A stretch of DNA of 64,000 bases. Origin: Alkaliphilus metalliredigens QYMF (GTDB taxonomy: Bacteria; Bacillota; Clostridia; Peptostreptococcales; Natronincolaceae). The first letter of the stretch is position 1; every line of letters starts with the position of its first letter. The stretch is from positions 1,612,001 through 1,676,000 of the forward strand of contig NC_009633.1 of the NCBI RefSeq assembly GCF_000016985.1. The letters are read 5' to 3'. Shown here piece after piece: positions 9,451 to 18,150 of this stretch. Position numbers and translations under genes: made by a program. The notes beneath the pieces are model-generated. The model saw only the letters and a program-made list of their open reading frames with translations, did not search any database and had not been told where the DNA came from.

Positions 9451-9605
9451 AGCCTCTCCTCCTGAAAATTGGTACTTAAAAAATAAGGCGAAATTGGTTC
9501 TTTTGAAAACCATTTTACCATGATAACCTAAATAAGTAAAACAACGGCTGTTAAATTATAAGATTTCATCATGATGAGAAAGTAAATTTGAGGAGGATTA
9601 AAATT

Positions 9606-10016
9606 ATGGAAAAGAAATGTGTTATTGTAATTGATTCTGAATTACCTACAGGTCTAATAGCGAATACAGCGGCTGTACTTGCTTTAACATTAGGAAATAG
9701 AATTAAAGATATTATCGGTCCTAATGTAATTGACGGAGATGGTAACATCCATGAAGGTATTACCACCATTCCATTTCCAATTCTAAAAAGTAAGGAAGTA
9801 AATATAAAGGAATTAAGAAATATAATTGGTTCTGAATATCCTGATTTATATCTTGTTGATTTTTCTAATGCTGCTCAAACGACTAAAAACTATGACGACT
9901 ACACTCATAAAATAGCACAGTATACAACAAATGAACTTAAATATTTAGGGATTGCTGTTTATGGGGATAAAAAGAAAATTAATAAATTGACCGGTAACCT
10001 TCCTTTATTACGTTGA
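9606..10016 (+). CDS. DUF2000 family protein
   Basis: This 136-aa soluble protein carries the DUF2000 N-terminal signature (CVIVIDSELPTGLIANTAAV) and has a fold related to peptidyl-tRNA hydrolase 2. The biochemical role is not established. The ATG at 9606 follows GAGGAGGA by 9 bases; an upstream in-frame start at 9588 overlaps that site and is unlikely. It is divergent from the MocR regulator with a 155-bp gap, the usual arrangement for a MocR target. Confidence 0.82.
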   Translation: MEKKCVIVIDSELPTGLIANTAAVLALTLGNRIKDIIGPNVIDGDGNIHEGITTIPFPILKSKEVNIKELRNIIGSEYPDLYLVDFSNAAQTTKNYDDYTHKIAQYTTNELKYLGIAVYGDKKKINKLTGNLPLLR

Positions 10017-10087
10017 TAAGGAATGTGTTTTTTAACTATTTGCTTTTTGTAAGATATTATTGACGGAAAGGATACTATGAAATAGAT

Positions 10088-10320
10088 ATGGTTTCAGGTT
10101 GGAAGGAGGCTACATTTCTTGGAATAGGAGCCATGGTAGGGGCGGGTATATTTGTTCTTAGTGGAGTAGCAGCAAGCAAAGCAGGACCAGCAGTTATAGT
10201 TTGTTTTTTCTTAGCTGCTACTTTAGCTATGTTACTAGGATCGTGCTATGCTGAATTACCTCACGTTATCCTCGTGCTGAAGGAGCTTATGAATATCTAA
10301 AAGAAACTATGGGTCAGCCT
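10088..10320 (+). pseudogene. APC-family amino acid permease fragment
   Basis: ATFLGIGAMVGAGIFVLSGV is the first transmembrane helix motif of APC-superfamily amino acid transporters. After about 60 residues the frame shifts: the expected continuation (YPRAEGAYEYLKETMG) is in another frame at 10266-10312. The other ten or so helices are missing and the sequence runs directly into an aminotransferase remnant. Confidence 0.72.
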
Positions 10321-10634
10321 CAGCCGATCCATTTTGTCCAGATGGATCAATTTCTCAATCAGTAAAGAGTGCTATGATTGCTAGCCTTGAGGATGGATCT
10401 GTAACTCACTATACCAGATCAATTGGTATGGATGATCTACGTTTAGCTATAACTGAAAGGATAAAGGAAAGAACAGGTCTACAGCTTCATCAAGACAGGA
10501 ATGTTCTAGTGACTCTATCAAAGTTGGGTTCTTCTCATGAGATAGTATCATATCTTTTGAGAGAGGCTGATGTTGCTGTTAATGAAGGTAGTCATTATGG
10601 TTGCTATGGAGAGGGTTATATCCGCATTGTGTAG
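10320..10634 (+). pseudogene. PLP-dependent aminotransferase with central deletion
   Basis: The open frame begins SADPFCPDGSISQSVKSAMI and continues with DGSVTHYTRSIGMDDLRLAI, the N-terminal region of class I/II aminotransferases. It then jumps to VSYLLREADVAVNEGSHYG and GEGYIRI, the C-terminal end. The middle, including the PLP lysine, is gone without loss of frame. It is joined at its 5' side to the permease remnant. Confidence 0.7.
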
Positions 10635-10755
10635 GGCTCTTTTAAGGAGGATGAAGCTGCTATTGAGGTGTTTTAATCGCATAAAGGTTTCTTTAACAAA
10701 GCTAGCTAAGAATAAGGATATTATCACAAAATAAATATGTTAGTCCTATAACTTC

Positions 10756-10779
10756 CTATAGTTTTGCACAAATAAAGCC
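10756..10779 (+). repeat. Remnant of an IS end
   Basis: These 24 bases are identical to the left terminus of the intact IS at 45037 (beginning CTATAGTTTTGCAC). No other part of that IS is found here. It marks a lost copy, or an end captured next to the flavoprotein gene's terminator. Confidence 0.65.
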
Positions 10780-10808
10780 CCCAGTACGCATATCGTACTG
10801 GGGGCTTT
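10774..10808. terminator. Rho-independent terminator of the flavoprotein gene
   Basis: This is a perfect 15-bp stem (AAAGCCCCCAGTACG) with a 5-base loop, A-rich on the left and T-rich on the right, and so usable in both directions. It lies 25 bases past the stop of the minus-strand gene at 10833. Confidence 0.85.
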
Positions 10809-10832
10809 AAAGGAAATAATAAACCTATTAAT

Positions 10833-12794
10833 TTAGTTTTTTGCTGCGGCACTGGCACCAGCGATACGGCCAAAAACGATGATATCAGTTATGGCATTAC
10901 CCCCTAGTCGGTTGCCAGCATGGAGACCGCCAGTAACCTCTCCTGCTGCATAAAATCCTGGGATGATATTCCCAGATTTGTCCAGTACTCGGGTGTGCTC
11001 ATCAATGGACAACCCTCCCATAGTATGATGGACGGAAGGAGACCTAGGGGTGGCGTAAAATGGAGCTACTCCTACTTTAGGTCCAAAACTCTTCTTACCA
11101 AATTCTGGGTCATCTTGTTTTTCAATATAGTCGTTGTATTTTTCTATCTCTGCAACTAGTACTGCTGGATCCATTTCTAATTGTAGTGCTAAGTCCTCTA
11201 ATGTATCAGCTTTGTAGATACTTTTTGTTTCAATGAGGGTGTCGATACTATCTCCCCATATATTGGTACCACCCAACTGTGGGTCTCCTGAGGTGATTTG
11301 GTCACCAATGATGTAAAAGAGAGCGTCCTCTTGTACTAATGCAGCAGATGCAAGAACGTCACGACCTGAGTATTCGTTAACGAATCGTTTACCTTCCTTA
11401 TTCACAAAAACCTGAGCCTCGGCACTACCCCATACACCGCCAGAAAGGGCTCCTGTTTCGGGATGAGAGCTAGGCATCAGTTGAACAAAACCCATTCCTT
11501 CTAGGCCAGCATCTACTCCTTCACCCATGATGATCCCGTCACCAGTAGCGTCATTGGTATTGGTAGTGGGCATAGATAAAGGCATTTCTGGCCAATAGGT
11601 GTTATAGCTTGCTCTCATTTCTGGATTGGCTCCGTAACCGCCAGTAGCCATGACCACTCCATTGTTGGCCTTTAAAATGACAGTGGTACCATCTGATTTT
11701 TCAGCATGAATACCAATTACACGGTCATTTTCGACAATCAGTTCTATACCTTTGGTGTCGGTCATAATCTCAACCCCCAGATCCTTTGCAGCTTCTGCTA
11801 GGGTATTAATATATCCGCTTCCAATGGGTTGCGTATTACTATGGGTTCTTGGCCATAAAGCGCCTAGTACGGTGGAAATATTATCGGTCCATTCCAGTCC
11901 TAAACCTTCCAACCACTCAATTGCAGATAAAGCATTAGCTGCAAAGACTTCAACTAAAGCTACTTTACCAGTGATCTCTGTGCCGTCTAGAGCTTGGCGT
12001 TTACCACCTGTATAGGTATGTATAGCATGGAGTTCAGGTGAATCAAAAAGTTTAGTTGTATCTCCTGATGCTAGATACTCATTAATTTGTTCTTTTAAAA
12101 TAACTAGGATGGGAGCAAATTCTCCATAATCAGCTTCATCTTCATCAAGAATATCTTTTAATTGTTCTAAAAGTATTGGAGTCATTTCTACAGCAGCCTG
12201 GCGATTTGGATCAGCTGAGTTGTATACACCTCCAGAACGAAGGGTGTTCCCCCCCAAAGCGGTTGCTTTTTCGATAAGAATAACAGAGGCACCATTTTCT
12301 GCTGCAGATGCTGCTGCTGCCAAACCAGCACCACCACCCCCAACCACTACAACATCTGTGGTTTTTTCAATGGTTTCTGAACTACTTTGCTTAACTTTCT
12401 TAATCTTTAGGGCTTCCACATCTCCTCCAGCCTGTGTGACACAGTCTTCCACAGCTGCCAGTACTGCATTACTGGTGTTGGTGGCTCCAGAAATCGTGTC
12501 AATGGCTAGTGTTTGGTCATTAACAATCTTCTGGGAAAGGCTTGTGAATACTGGTTCAGCAATAGTGGGTGTTTCTATATGCTCATCAATTTCCACCTGG
12601 GTAATGGCTGTGTCACTAAAGGTAACGGATACTGTTACGTCACCGTAATTCCCCATGGCGGAGGCCGTATAGGTACCAGCCTGGTAAAGTACTTCACCGG
12701 AAGTAGTTGTGGGACCACTGCTGCAGGCGGTGATGAGCACCATTAGCAGGCAGAGAGTAAGGCAAAGAATTGATTTAGATACAGATTTTTTCAT
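10833..12794 (-). CDS. Exported FMN-binding/FAD-dependent reductase lipoprotein (flavocytochrome c-like)
   Basis: This 653-aa protein begins with a lipoprotein signal peptide (lipobox ITAC). Residues about 35-125 form an FMN-binding domain with DTISGATNTS, the motif where ApbE attaches FMN to Thr. The remainder is an FAD_binding_2 fumarate-reductase-type domain: VVVVGGGGAGLAAA for FAD, HTMGGLSID and FYAAGEVTGGLHAGNRLGG for the active site. Such enzymes use extracellular flavins to reduce fumarate, urocanate or similar acceptors. No haem-binding motif is present, so electrons must come through the FMN domain. The start has AGGAGGA. It is probably regulated by the upstream MerR protein. The substrate cannot be read from the sequence. 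Confidence 0.87.
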   Translation of the reverse strand: MKKSVSKSILCLTLCLLMVLITACSSGPTTTSGEVLYQAGTYTASAMGNYGDVTVSVTFSDTAITQVEIDEHIETPTIAEPVFTSLSQKIVNDQTLAIDTISGATNTSNAVLAAVEDCVTQAGGDVEALKIKKVKQSSSETIEKTTDVVVVGGGGAGLAAAASAAENGASVILIEKATALGGNTLRSGGVYNSADPNRQAAVEMTPILLEQLKDILDEDEADYGEFAPILVILKEQINEYLASGDTTKLFDSPELHAIHTYTGGKRQALDGTEITGKVALVEVFAANALSAIEWLEGLGLEWTDNISTVLGALWPRTHSNTQPIGSGYINTLAEAAKDLGVEIMTDTKGIELIVENDRVIGIHAEKSDGTTVILKANNGVVMATGGYGANPEMRASYNTYWPEMPLSMPTTNTNDATGDGIIMGEGVDAGLEGMGFVQLMPSSHPETGALSGGVWGSAEAQVFVNKEGKRFVNEYSGRDVLASAALVQEDALFYIIGDQITSGDPQLGGTNIWGDSIDTLIETKSIYKADTLEDLALQLEMDPAVLVAEIEKYNDYIEKQDDPEFGKKSFGPKVGVAPFYATPRSPSVHHTMGGLSIDEHTRVLDKSGNIIPGFYAAGEVTGGLHAGNRLGGNAITDIIVFGRIAGASAAAKN

Positions 12795-12812
12795 GAAATT
12801 CCTCCTTTTGAA

Positions 12813-12860
12813 TAATAAGTTACATTAGTTTGTTAAATAACAAACCAATGTAACTTATTA
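12813..12860. promoter_or_regulatory. 48-bp near-perfect palindrome over the flavoprotein promoter
   Basis: The 23-base arms around a central AA match at 22 positions. The palindrome overlaps the -10 box by four bases and extends into the leader of the flavoprotein gene. Its centre is shared with 3886-3911. It may be an operator for a second regulator, or a leader hairpin. Confidence 0.55.
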
Positions 12861-12887
12861 TAAACCCTATAGTATATACAAGGTCAA
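12857..12887 (-). promoter_or_regulatory. MerR-type promoter with 19-bp spacer
   Basis: On the minus strand TTGACC and TATAAT are separated by 19 bases, the unusual spacing characteristic of promoters activated by MerR-family proteins. The spacer carries an inverted repeat bounded by ACC and GGT. It sits between the MerR gene and the flavoprotein gene. Confidence 0.7.
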
Positions 12888-12920
12888 GAGTATGAGGTTA
12901 TCAATTCATGAATGGGAATG

Positions 12921-13751
12921 CTAGTCATTCTTATCCGTCTTTGGTTTTACTGGTACCCAGACGGCAAAATATGTGACAGTACTGTCCTGGCTACTTTGGT
13001 TGATGATGGTGCCAAAGACATCTCCCGCCACTGTCATATGACGATTCTCAATATATTGCAAAAGAGGGTCAAAGCGAGCTTTGACCTTTAGATCTTCATT
13101 GACCGATTTTAAAACAGTAAACACCGTTGTTTGTTTAGGGTGTTTAACTGTATAGGGTAGATTGGTAATCAAGTTAGAATGTAGATCCCTTTGATGGTCA
13201 TCTGTTTGCAGGGCATATCCCCAGTGAATAAGACCTGCTGTTTGTATCTGCTGCTGAGGAATGTGGAAAGCTACCATAGATTGGGGCATGGCATTAACCC
13301 AGGTTTGTGTATGCTCTTTTTCCACTTCATCTGAATCAAAAATTCTGTTATTTTGATTGGAATAAAACATATAGCCGGGAAGTTCCTCTACTAAATATTG
13401 GTCCACCATGATATCAGCCCGGTGATATAAATTTTTTTGGAATGCTAAGCGTTCTAAAATCAATTGATACTTTATGATTTTTTCTGCCACTTGTTCCTCC
13501 TGTTGTTCCATTTTGAGTTTAGCCTCTTTGTTAGATAAGCGTTGGATGAGGTTGATGGAGTCTTCCATAGAAAAGTCAAGGGACCGAAAAAATATGTACG
13601 CTACAATACGGTTTACATCTCGACCATCGTAGTAACGGTAATTGTTTTCCACATCTCGCTTAGGAACCACAACTCCTTTTTTATCAAAAAAGCGCAAGGT
13701 TTCTGCACAAACACCAAGAATTTTTTTTACGCCACCAATGCGGAATATCAT
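12921..13751 (-). CDS. MerR-family regulator with GyrI-like effector domain
   Basis: This 276-aa protein has an N-terminal MerR winged helix (FRIGGVKKILGVCAETLRFF, then NNYRYYDGRDVNRI), a dimerising coiled coil at about 75-115 and a C-terminal effector-binding region ending VTYFAVWVPVKP, resembling the GyrI-like ligand domain of BmrR-type activators. It is encoded just upstream of, and on the same strand as, the flavoprotein gene, whose promoter has MerR spacing, so it is the likely activator. The ligand is unknown. Confidence 0.85.
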   Translation of the reverse strand: MIFRIGGVKKILGVCAETLRFFDKKGVVVPKRDVENNYRYYDGRDVNRIVAYIFFRSLDFSMEDSINLIQRLSNKEAKLKMEQQEEQVAEKIIKYQLILERLAFQKNLYHRADIMVDQYLVEELPGYMFYSNQNNRIFDSDEVEKEHTQTWVNAMPQSMVAFHIPQQQIQTAGLIHWGYALQTDDHQRDLHSNLITNLPYTVKHPKQTTVFTVLKSVNEDLKVKARFDPLLQYIENRHMTVAGDVFGTIINQSSQDSTVTYFAVWVPVKPKTDKND

Positions 13752-14113
13752 ATTTTCACCAGCCTTCTGATTGTAGTTATAAGAGTAAGACTCTATTTTA
13801 AAGACCCTTACTTATGACATAAGTGATTTCTTCTTTCCCTAACCATCTATTTCATAACATCGATTATATAAAATGCGATAAACTAAGTCAAACCTAAGCA
13901 GGAAAAGCAAGAAGGGGGTATGAGATGAAAGAATTAAAAAGAGAATTGAAGATATACTAAGAGAAACATCAAAGGCGATGATGTTTCTTTATGGTATTCA
14001 AAATATCATTATTCTTTATGAACATAAAATATCCCCTCATGCATTCAGATTTTTATGCCTAAATCTGTAAACTTAAAGGGGACTATAACTTATTGCTGTT
14101 AAAAATACACAAT
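13752..14113. other. Intergenic region with a hairpin
   Basis: No gene of normal size is present. A plus-strand micro-ORF (MKELKRELKIY, from 13924) with an AAGGGGGT site is followed by the hairpin AGAAACATCA/TGATGTTTCT and a short T-run at about 13960-13990. A weaker hairpin (CAGATTT/AAATCTG) at 14045-14072 may end the ABC-F transcript. Confidence 0.4.
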
Positions 14114-15853
14114 TTAAAGTGACTTAATCAGTTTTTCTAACTCTTCAGACAAAACTTTTGCAAGTTCAAAATTAGTATCTTGTAAAGCCAATTCAATATT
14201 CGTTTCAAGTGATTTTTTCTTTTGTTCAATTTCTAAATAGTCTCTATCAAAATGATTTGCATAAATCATCTTTCTAAATTTCGGCATACTGATTTTTCTA
14301 ATCGCCTTATCTTCAATGAGTAAAACAAAATCCATACAGTTTACGATAAAATAGAAATCATGAGAAACCATTAGAATCGCACCTTTATAATTTTTTATAG
14401 CTTTTTCCAGTGCTATTTGTGAATAGGTGTCTAAATGACTTGTCGGCTCATCAAGAAGTAACATGTTTGCTTTACCAACAGAAAACTTCGCCAATTGAAG
14501 TGTGTTTTTTTCTCCGCCAGATAAAGATCCTATTTTTTGATTAATGACTTCTTTGCCAAAACCATAGTTTGAGATATATGATTTAATCTCTTCATAAGTT
14601 TTGAACCCTGCATCGAAGAACTCTTCAAGTATAGTATGAGACTCATTTAGTAGCTCATTTTGAAGTTGAGATAAATAAGCTACATCAATGTCTTTATTTA
14701 TTTCAATAGAAGGGTGATCGTTTTTAAAGATTTCTCGGAGTAAAGTCGTTTTACCGGTACCATTTGAACCAATAAGGACTACTTTATCAGTAGATTTAAT
14801 CTCAAAGTTAATATTTTCTAGAAGTATATCATCAAAGGCAACACTGTAATCAGTAACTTTCAAAGCAACGGTTTCTTCGATTTCATGATCAGAAACTAAA
14901 TGGATAACTGGTTGTTTAATATCTACAAATGGCGCTTTAATTCTACGCGTTTCTAATCTTTCTTGAACTTTAACTCTAGCTTTTAGTGTTTTCCCTCTAG
15001 AAGCTTCAGAATTATTAGTGGCTATAAATCTTAGTTTATCGATTAAGATATTATTTCTCATAATTTCATCAGTATCAGCAATAGCCAGCTCTTGTGTCTC
15101 AATTTTACTTTGAAGTAATGAGAGGTTGTAGTCAATATATCTTCCATCAAACTCCTGGAGCTCCTTGTTTTCAAGGTGTATAATTTTATTAAAACAATGA
15201 TTCAATAGATATCTGTTGTGTGTAATAATTAACAATGTGCCTTTGTATGAGTTAATTAGATTTTTAAGAGCATTAAGGTTTTCAAAGTCTAAAAACACAT
15301 CGGGTTCATCCATAATAATTAAATCTGGACTTTTAAGCATTTCCTTAATGACCTGAATAAGTTTAAATTCCCCACCACTAAGTTCAGATACCATTTGGTT
15401 TTCCTGCTTGTTTAGGTTTGCTAGATGTAGCTTCTTATTAATATTGCTTTCGAAATCAGCTCCACCAATGGCATCAAATACATCTAAAGCTTGTTGGTAC
15501 TTTTCTAGTAAAGTATCAATATTCGAAGATGTTTCCATTTCAGTACAAATAGATGCGATCTCATGTTGTAACTTAATAAATTCTTCTGCTATATATTCGA
15601 AAACTGTAGTTTTGTTTGTTTTGTCGAGTTGTGAGAACTGACTTACATATCCAATTCTACAATTTGGATCAATCTCTAATATTCCATCGAACATATATCT
15701 TTCTGAATCCATAATGATATCTACCAGTGTACTTTTTCCACTGCCACTTGATCCGATAAAAGCACAATGTTGACCATCGTCTAATGTAAATGAAATCTGA
15801 TTATATAGATCCTTCTGCGGAAATGAGTAGGATAAGTTATCAACTTTTATCAT
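14114..15853 (-). CDS. ABC-F family ATPase (ribosome-associated, antibiotic-resistance type)
   Basis: This 579-aa protein has two nucleotide-binding domains in one chain and no membrane segment. Domain 1 has GSSGSGKSTLV, LSGGEFKLIQ and LIIMDEPDVFLD; domain 2 has GSNGTGKTTLL, LSGGEKNTLQLA and LLLDEPTSHLD. They are joined by a charged linker at about 235-320, the interdomain arm that reaches into the ribosome. ABC-F proteins of this size protect ribosomes from lincosamides, streptogramins or pleuromutilins, or act as translation factors. The drug specificity cannot be told. An upstream leader peptide and hairpin suggest inducible expression. The C-terminal coiled coil (ELAKVLSEELEKLIKSL) is intact. 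Confidence 0.85.
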   Translation of the reverse strand: MIKVDNLSYSFPQKDLYNQISFTLDDGQHCAFIGSSGSGKSTLVDIIMDSERYMFDGILEIDPNCRIGYVSQFSQLDKTNKTTVFEYIAEEFIKLQHEIASICTEMETSSNIDTLLEKYQQALDVFDAIGGADFESNINKKLHLANLNKQENQMVSELSGGEFKLIQVIKEMLKSPDLIIMDEPDVFLDFENLNALKNLINSYKGTLLIITHNRYLLNHCFNKIIHLENKELQEFDGRYIDYNLSLLQSKIETQELAIADTDEIMRNNILIDKLRFIATNNSEASRGKTLKARVKVQERLETRRIKAPFVDIKQPVIHLVSDHEIEETVALKVTDYSVAFDDILLENINFEIKSTDKVVLIGSNGTGKTTLLREIFKNDHPSIEINKDIDVAYLSQLQNELLNESHTILEEFFDAGFKTYEEIKSYISNYGFGKEVINQKIGSLSGGEKNTLQLAKFSVGKANMLLLDEPTSHLDTYSQIALEKAIKNYKGAILMVSHDFYFIVNCMDFVLLIEDKAIRKISMPKFRKMIYANHFDRDYLEIEQKKKSLETNIELALQDTNFELAKVLSEELEKLIKSL

Positions 15854-15865
15854 ATTATTACCTCT

Positions 15866-15922
15866 CTATATCATTAAAAAAGAGCCTTTAAGAATATACT
15901 CTTTATTATATAATATTCCCAT
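15866..15922 (-). promoter_or_regulatory. Leader peptide and attenuator candidate for the ABC-F gene
   Basis: An 18-codon ORF (MGILYNKEYILKGSFLMI) ends 12 bases before the ABC-F ATG, overlapping its AGAGGT ribosome site. Within it AAAGAG and CTCTTT can pair just before a T-run. Inducible ABC-F genes are often controlled by such leaders. The ORF lacks a strong ribosome site of its own. Confidence 0.4.
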
Positions 15923-16081
15923 TCAATTTATTATTATGTAGTAAAGACATTCGTTTAGTTTACCGTTGGTAGCATAACACTTTTTACAACTAATTTCAAT
16001 CATTTTATAATAAAGCTTTTCGTGACATCGGTAAAACAACAATAGAAAGAACACGATATGATTTTGCTGAGGTGGTAAAAT

Positions 16082-16215
16082 ATGCCGAAGTAGGCACGGA
16101 AGAAGAGTAACGCAGGAATTTATCATACAATGGAAGAGGAATTAATCGTCAAAATATATTTCAAGAATATGGTTGAAAAGAAAGGAGGAACAGACAAGTC
16201 CCTGTCCCCCCCCCG
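16082..16215 (+). pseudogene. RayT N-terminal relic with REP tail
   Basis: MPK-stop-ARKKSNAGIYHTM is followed by a frameshift to RGINRQNIFQEYG: the start of another REP-associated transposase, cut off after 40 codons. A GGACAAGTCCCTGTCC-like string and a run of C follow, as at the ends of related units. No functional product is expected. Confidence 0.65.
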
Positions 16216-16246
16216 TCTGTTATTTAATCTTCATTTTGCACCTATC

Positions 16247-17458
16247 TTACTCGTATCTAAGTGCATCGATAGGGTCAGCCTTTGCTGCCCTCCTTGCGGG
16301 GTAAAGTCCGAAAAAAATGCCTACCATTGCAGAAAAAACAACAGCTGTTATAACCACCTGGGGCTTAACAATGGCACTGATCCCAAAGGCCATGCTGCCT
16401 ATTGCGACAATACTTGTTCCAAGTATCGTACCTATAATTCCCCCTGCTGCTGAAATTATGGCAGATTCCACAAGAAACTGAAGAAGAATATCCTCCATTC
16501 TTGCTCCAAGTGCTTTTCTAATGCCGATTTCCCTCGTTCTTTCGGTAACGGAAACAAGCATAATATTCATAATCCCTATGCCTCCAACCACAAGGGAGAT
16601 CGCTGCAATGGCTCCTACAACAAGGGAAAGTGTGCTCATCATACCATCAATGGATTTCATTTCTTCCTCGGCGGTATAGTATCTTATATTTTCAGGCTTT
16701 ATTCCCTTTGACCTGCTCACATAGTTTATAAACTTTGCTTTAAATTCCTCAACGCTTATCTCTTTTGAAGAACTTATCTCAATGCTCCAAAATAAGTCAT
16801 CTTTTTCTGTTATAACTGTTTCAGGAACATAGGTTACAGCTTTTGTTTCACTGCCACCCAAAAGTTTCATAAGGGCCGAATCATTGTTTTTATAAATTCC
16901 CGTAACTGTAAACTCCAAAAGATTCTCGTTAACCTGAATTCTCAAAATTTTACCTACAGCGTTTGTTGTTCCGAAGATTTCCTCGGCTGTTTTATCTTCG
17001 ATAATGATATAGGGTCTTGAATTTTTAATATCATTATTGGAAAACATCTTTCCGTGTATAACATCCAACTGCTTGTACACCTCGGGGTTTTCTGCCAATC
17101 CTCCAAGGGTTGCATCCTTAATAACTCTCCCGTTTTGAATTTTTCCAGAAGCTTGCGATCCAGCGCTTATATATTCCACCTGATCTCCAAAAGCCTCTTT
17201 TATATTCTCTATATCCTCATAAGTGTAGGTCTCGTTGGAAGTATAATAGTCGCTTTCAGACATAATATAGCTATAGGCCAGAGTTGTACCTATATTTTCA
17301 AATTCATCAGCAATGACGCTTCTCATCGTATCCCCTAGAGAAACGATTGAAATAACAGAGCTTATTCCTATAATCATTCCAAGCATTGTAAGAAAGGAGC
17401 GCATTTTATTTACTCTGATAGAAGAAAAGGCTAGACTTATATTTTCAAAAATAAGCAT
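16247..17458 (-). CDS. MacB-like ABC transporter permease
   Basis: This 403-aa permease has the MacB/FtsX layout: one N-terminal membrane helix (MRSFLTMLGMIIGISSVISI), a large extracytoplasmic MacB-PCD domain (about 40-270), and three C-terminal helices with TERTREIGIRKALGAR between the first two, the coupling region for the ATPase. It is the last gene of a three-gene operon and overlaps the ATPase stop by one base. With the adaptor and ATPase it forms a Gram-positive MacAB-like (YknXYZ-like) exporter for peptides or drugs. Confidence 0.9.
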   Translation of the reverse strand: MLIFENISLAFSSIRVNKMRSFLTMLGMIIGISSVISIVSLGDTMRSVIADEFENIGTTLAYSYIMSESDYYTSNETYTYEDIENIKEAFGDQVEYISAGSQASGKIQNGRVIKDATLGGLAENPEVYKQLDVIHGKMFSNNDIKNSRPYIIIEDKTAEEIFGTTNAVGKILRIQVNENLLEFTVTGIYKNNDSALMKLLGGSETKAVTYVPETVITEKDDLFWSIEISSSKEISVEEFKAKFINYVSRSKGIKPENIRYYTAEEEMKSIDGMMSTLSLVVGAIAAISLVVGGIGIMNIMLVSVTERTREIGIRKALGARMEDILLQFLVESAIISAAGGIIGTILGTSIVAIGSMAFGISAIVKPQVVITAVVFSAMVGIFFGLYPARRAAKADPIDALRYE

Positions 17459-18150
17459 TATTCAGTCTCCCTCCTTCTGTCCTCAATAATTTGCCCGTCA
17501 CGAAACCGTATAATTCTTTTGGTGTATTCGGCGATGCTATCCTCGTGGGTAACAACGATTACAGTTGCTCCATCATTGTTAAGCTCCGTAAAAATATTCA
17601 TAATTTCCTCAGAAGAAGAAGTGTCCAAATTTCCCGTGGGCTCGTCAGCTAAAATAATTGCTGGCTTATTGGCAAGAGCCCTTGCAATGGCTATCCTTTG
17701 CTTCTGTCCTCCTGAAATTTCATTGGGCATATGATGAAGTCTTTCTCCTAAGCCTACCTTTTCCAGCAGTTCTATGGATCTTTCCAGCCTTTCCTTCTTT
17801 CCTATCTTTGCATATATCATAGGCAGTTCAACGTTTTTAAGGGAAGATGTTCGGGGAATTAGGTTAAAGGATTGGAAAACAAAACCTATTTTTTTGTTTC
17901 TTATAGAAGAAAGCTCACTGCTTTCCCTTTTAGAAATATTAATTCCATCCAGCTCATAAACTCCCTTTGTGGGCTTATCAAGACAGCCAAGAATATTCAT
18001 AAGTGTTGATTTTCCAGAGCCTGATTGACCCATTATGGCAACAAAATCTCCTTCTTCTATGGAAAGGCTCACATCTCGTAATGCATGAACCTGAACAGCG
18101 CCTGTATCATATACTTTGCTGAGATCTTCAATTCTTATTATACTACTCAT
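17458..18150 (-). CDS. MacB/LolD-type ABC transporter ATPase
   Basis: This is a 230-aa ATPase with Walker A GQSGSGKST, Q-loop FVFQSFNL, signature ISGGQKQR, Walker B IILADEPTGNLD and switch His in VVTHE. The motif set and length fit the subfamily that powers MacB-type mechanotransmission rather than import. It overlaps the adaptor gene by 8 bases and the permease by one, so the three genes are translationally coupled. Confidence 0.92.
   Translation of the reverse strand: MSSIIRIEDLSKVYDTGAVQVHALRDVSLSIEEGDFVAIMGQSGSGKSTLMNILGCLDKPTKGVYELDGINISKRESSELSSIRNKKIGFVFQSFNLIPRTSSLKNVELPMIYAKIGKKERLERSIELLEKVGLGERLHHMPNEISGGQKQRIAIARALANKPAIILADEPTGNLDTSSSEEIMNIFTELNNDGATVIVVTHEDSIAEYTKRIIRFRDGQIIEDRRRETE

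Noticed and set aside
12220-12648. 142-aa plus-strand ORF opposite the flavoprotein gene
   Set aside because: It is a shadow of the strong minus-strand flavoprotein frame and has no start signals or family motif.
12813-12860. Rex-type operator
   Set aside because: The core TTGTTA-AA-TAACAA has a 2-base centre, while Rex sites (TTGTTAANNNNTTAACAA-like) have a different spacing.
16130-16453. 107-aa plus-strand ORF
   Set aside because: It runs from a RayT scrap into the antisense strand of the MacB-like permease gene; it is a chance reading frame.
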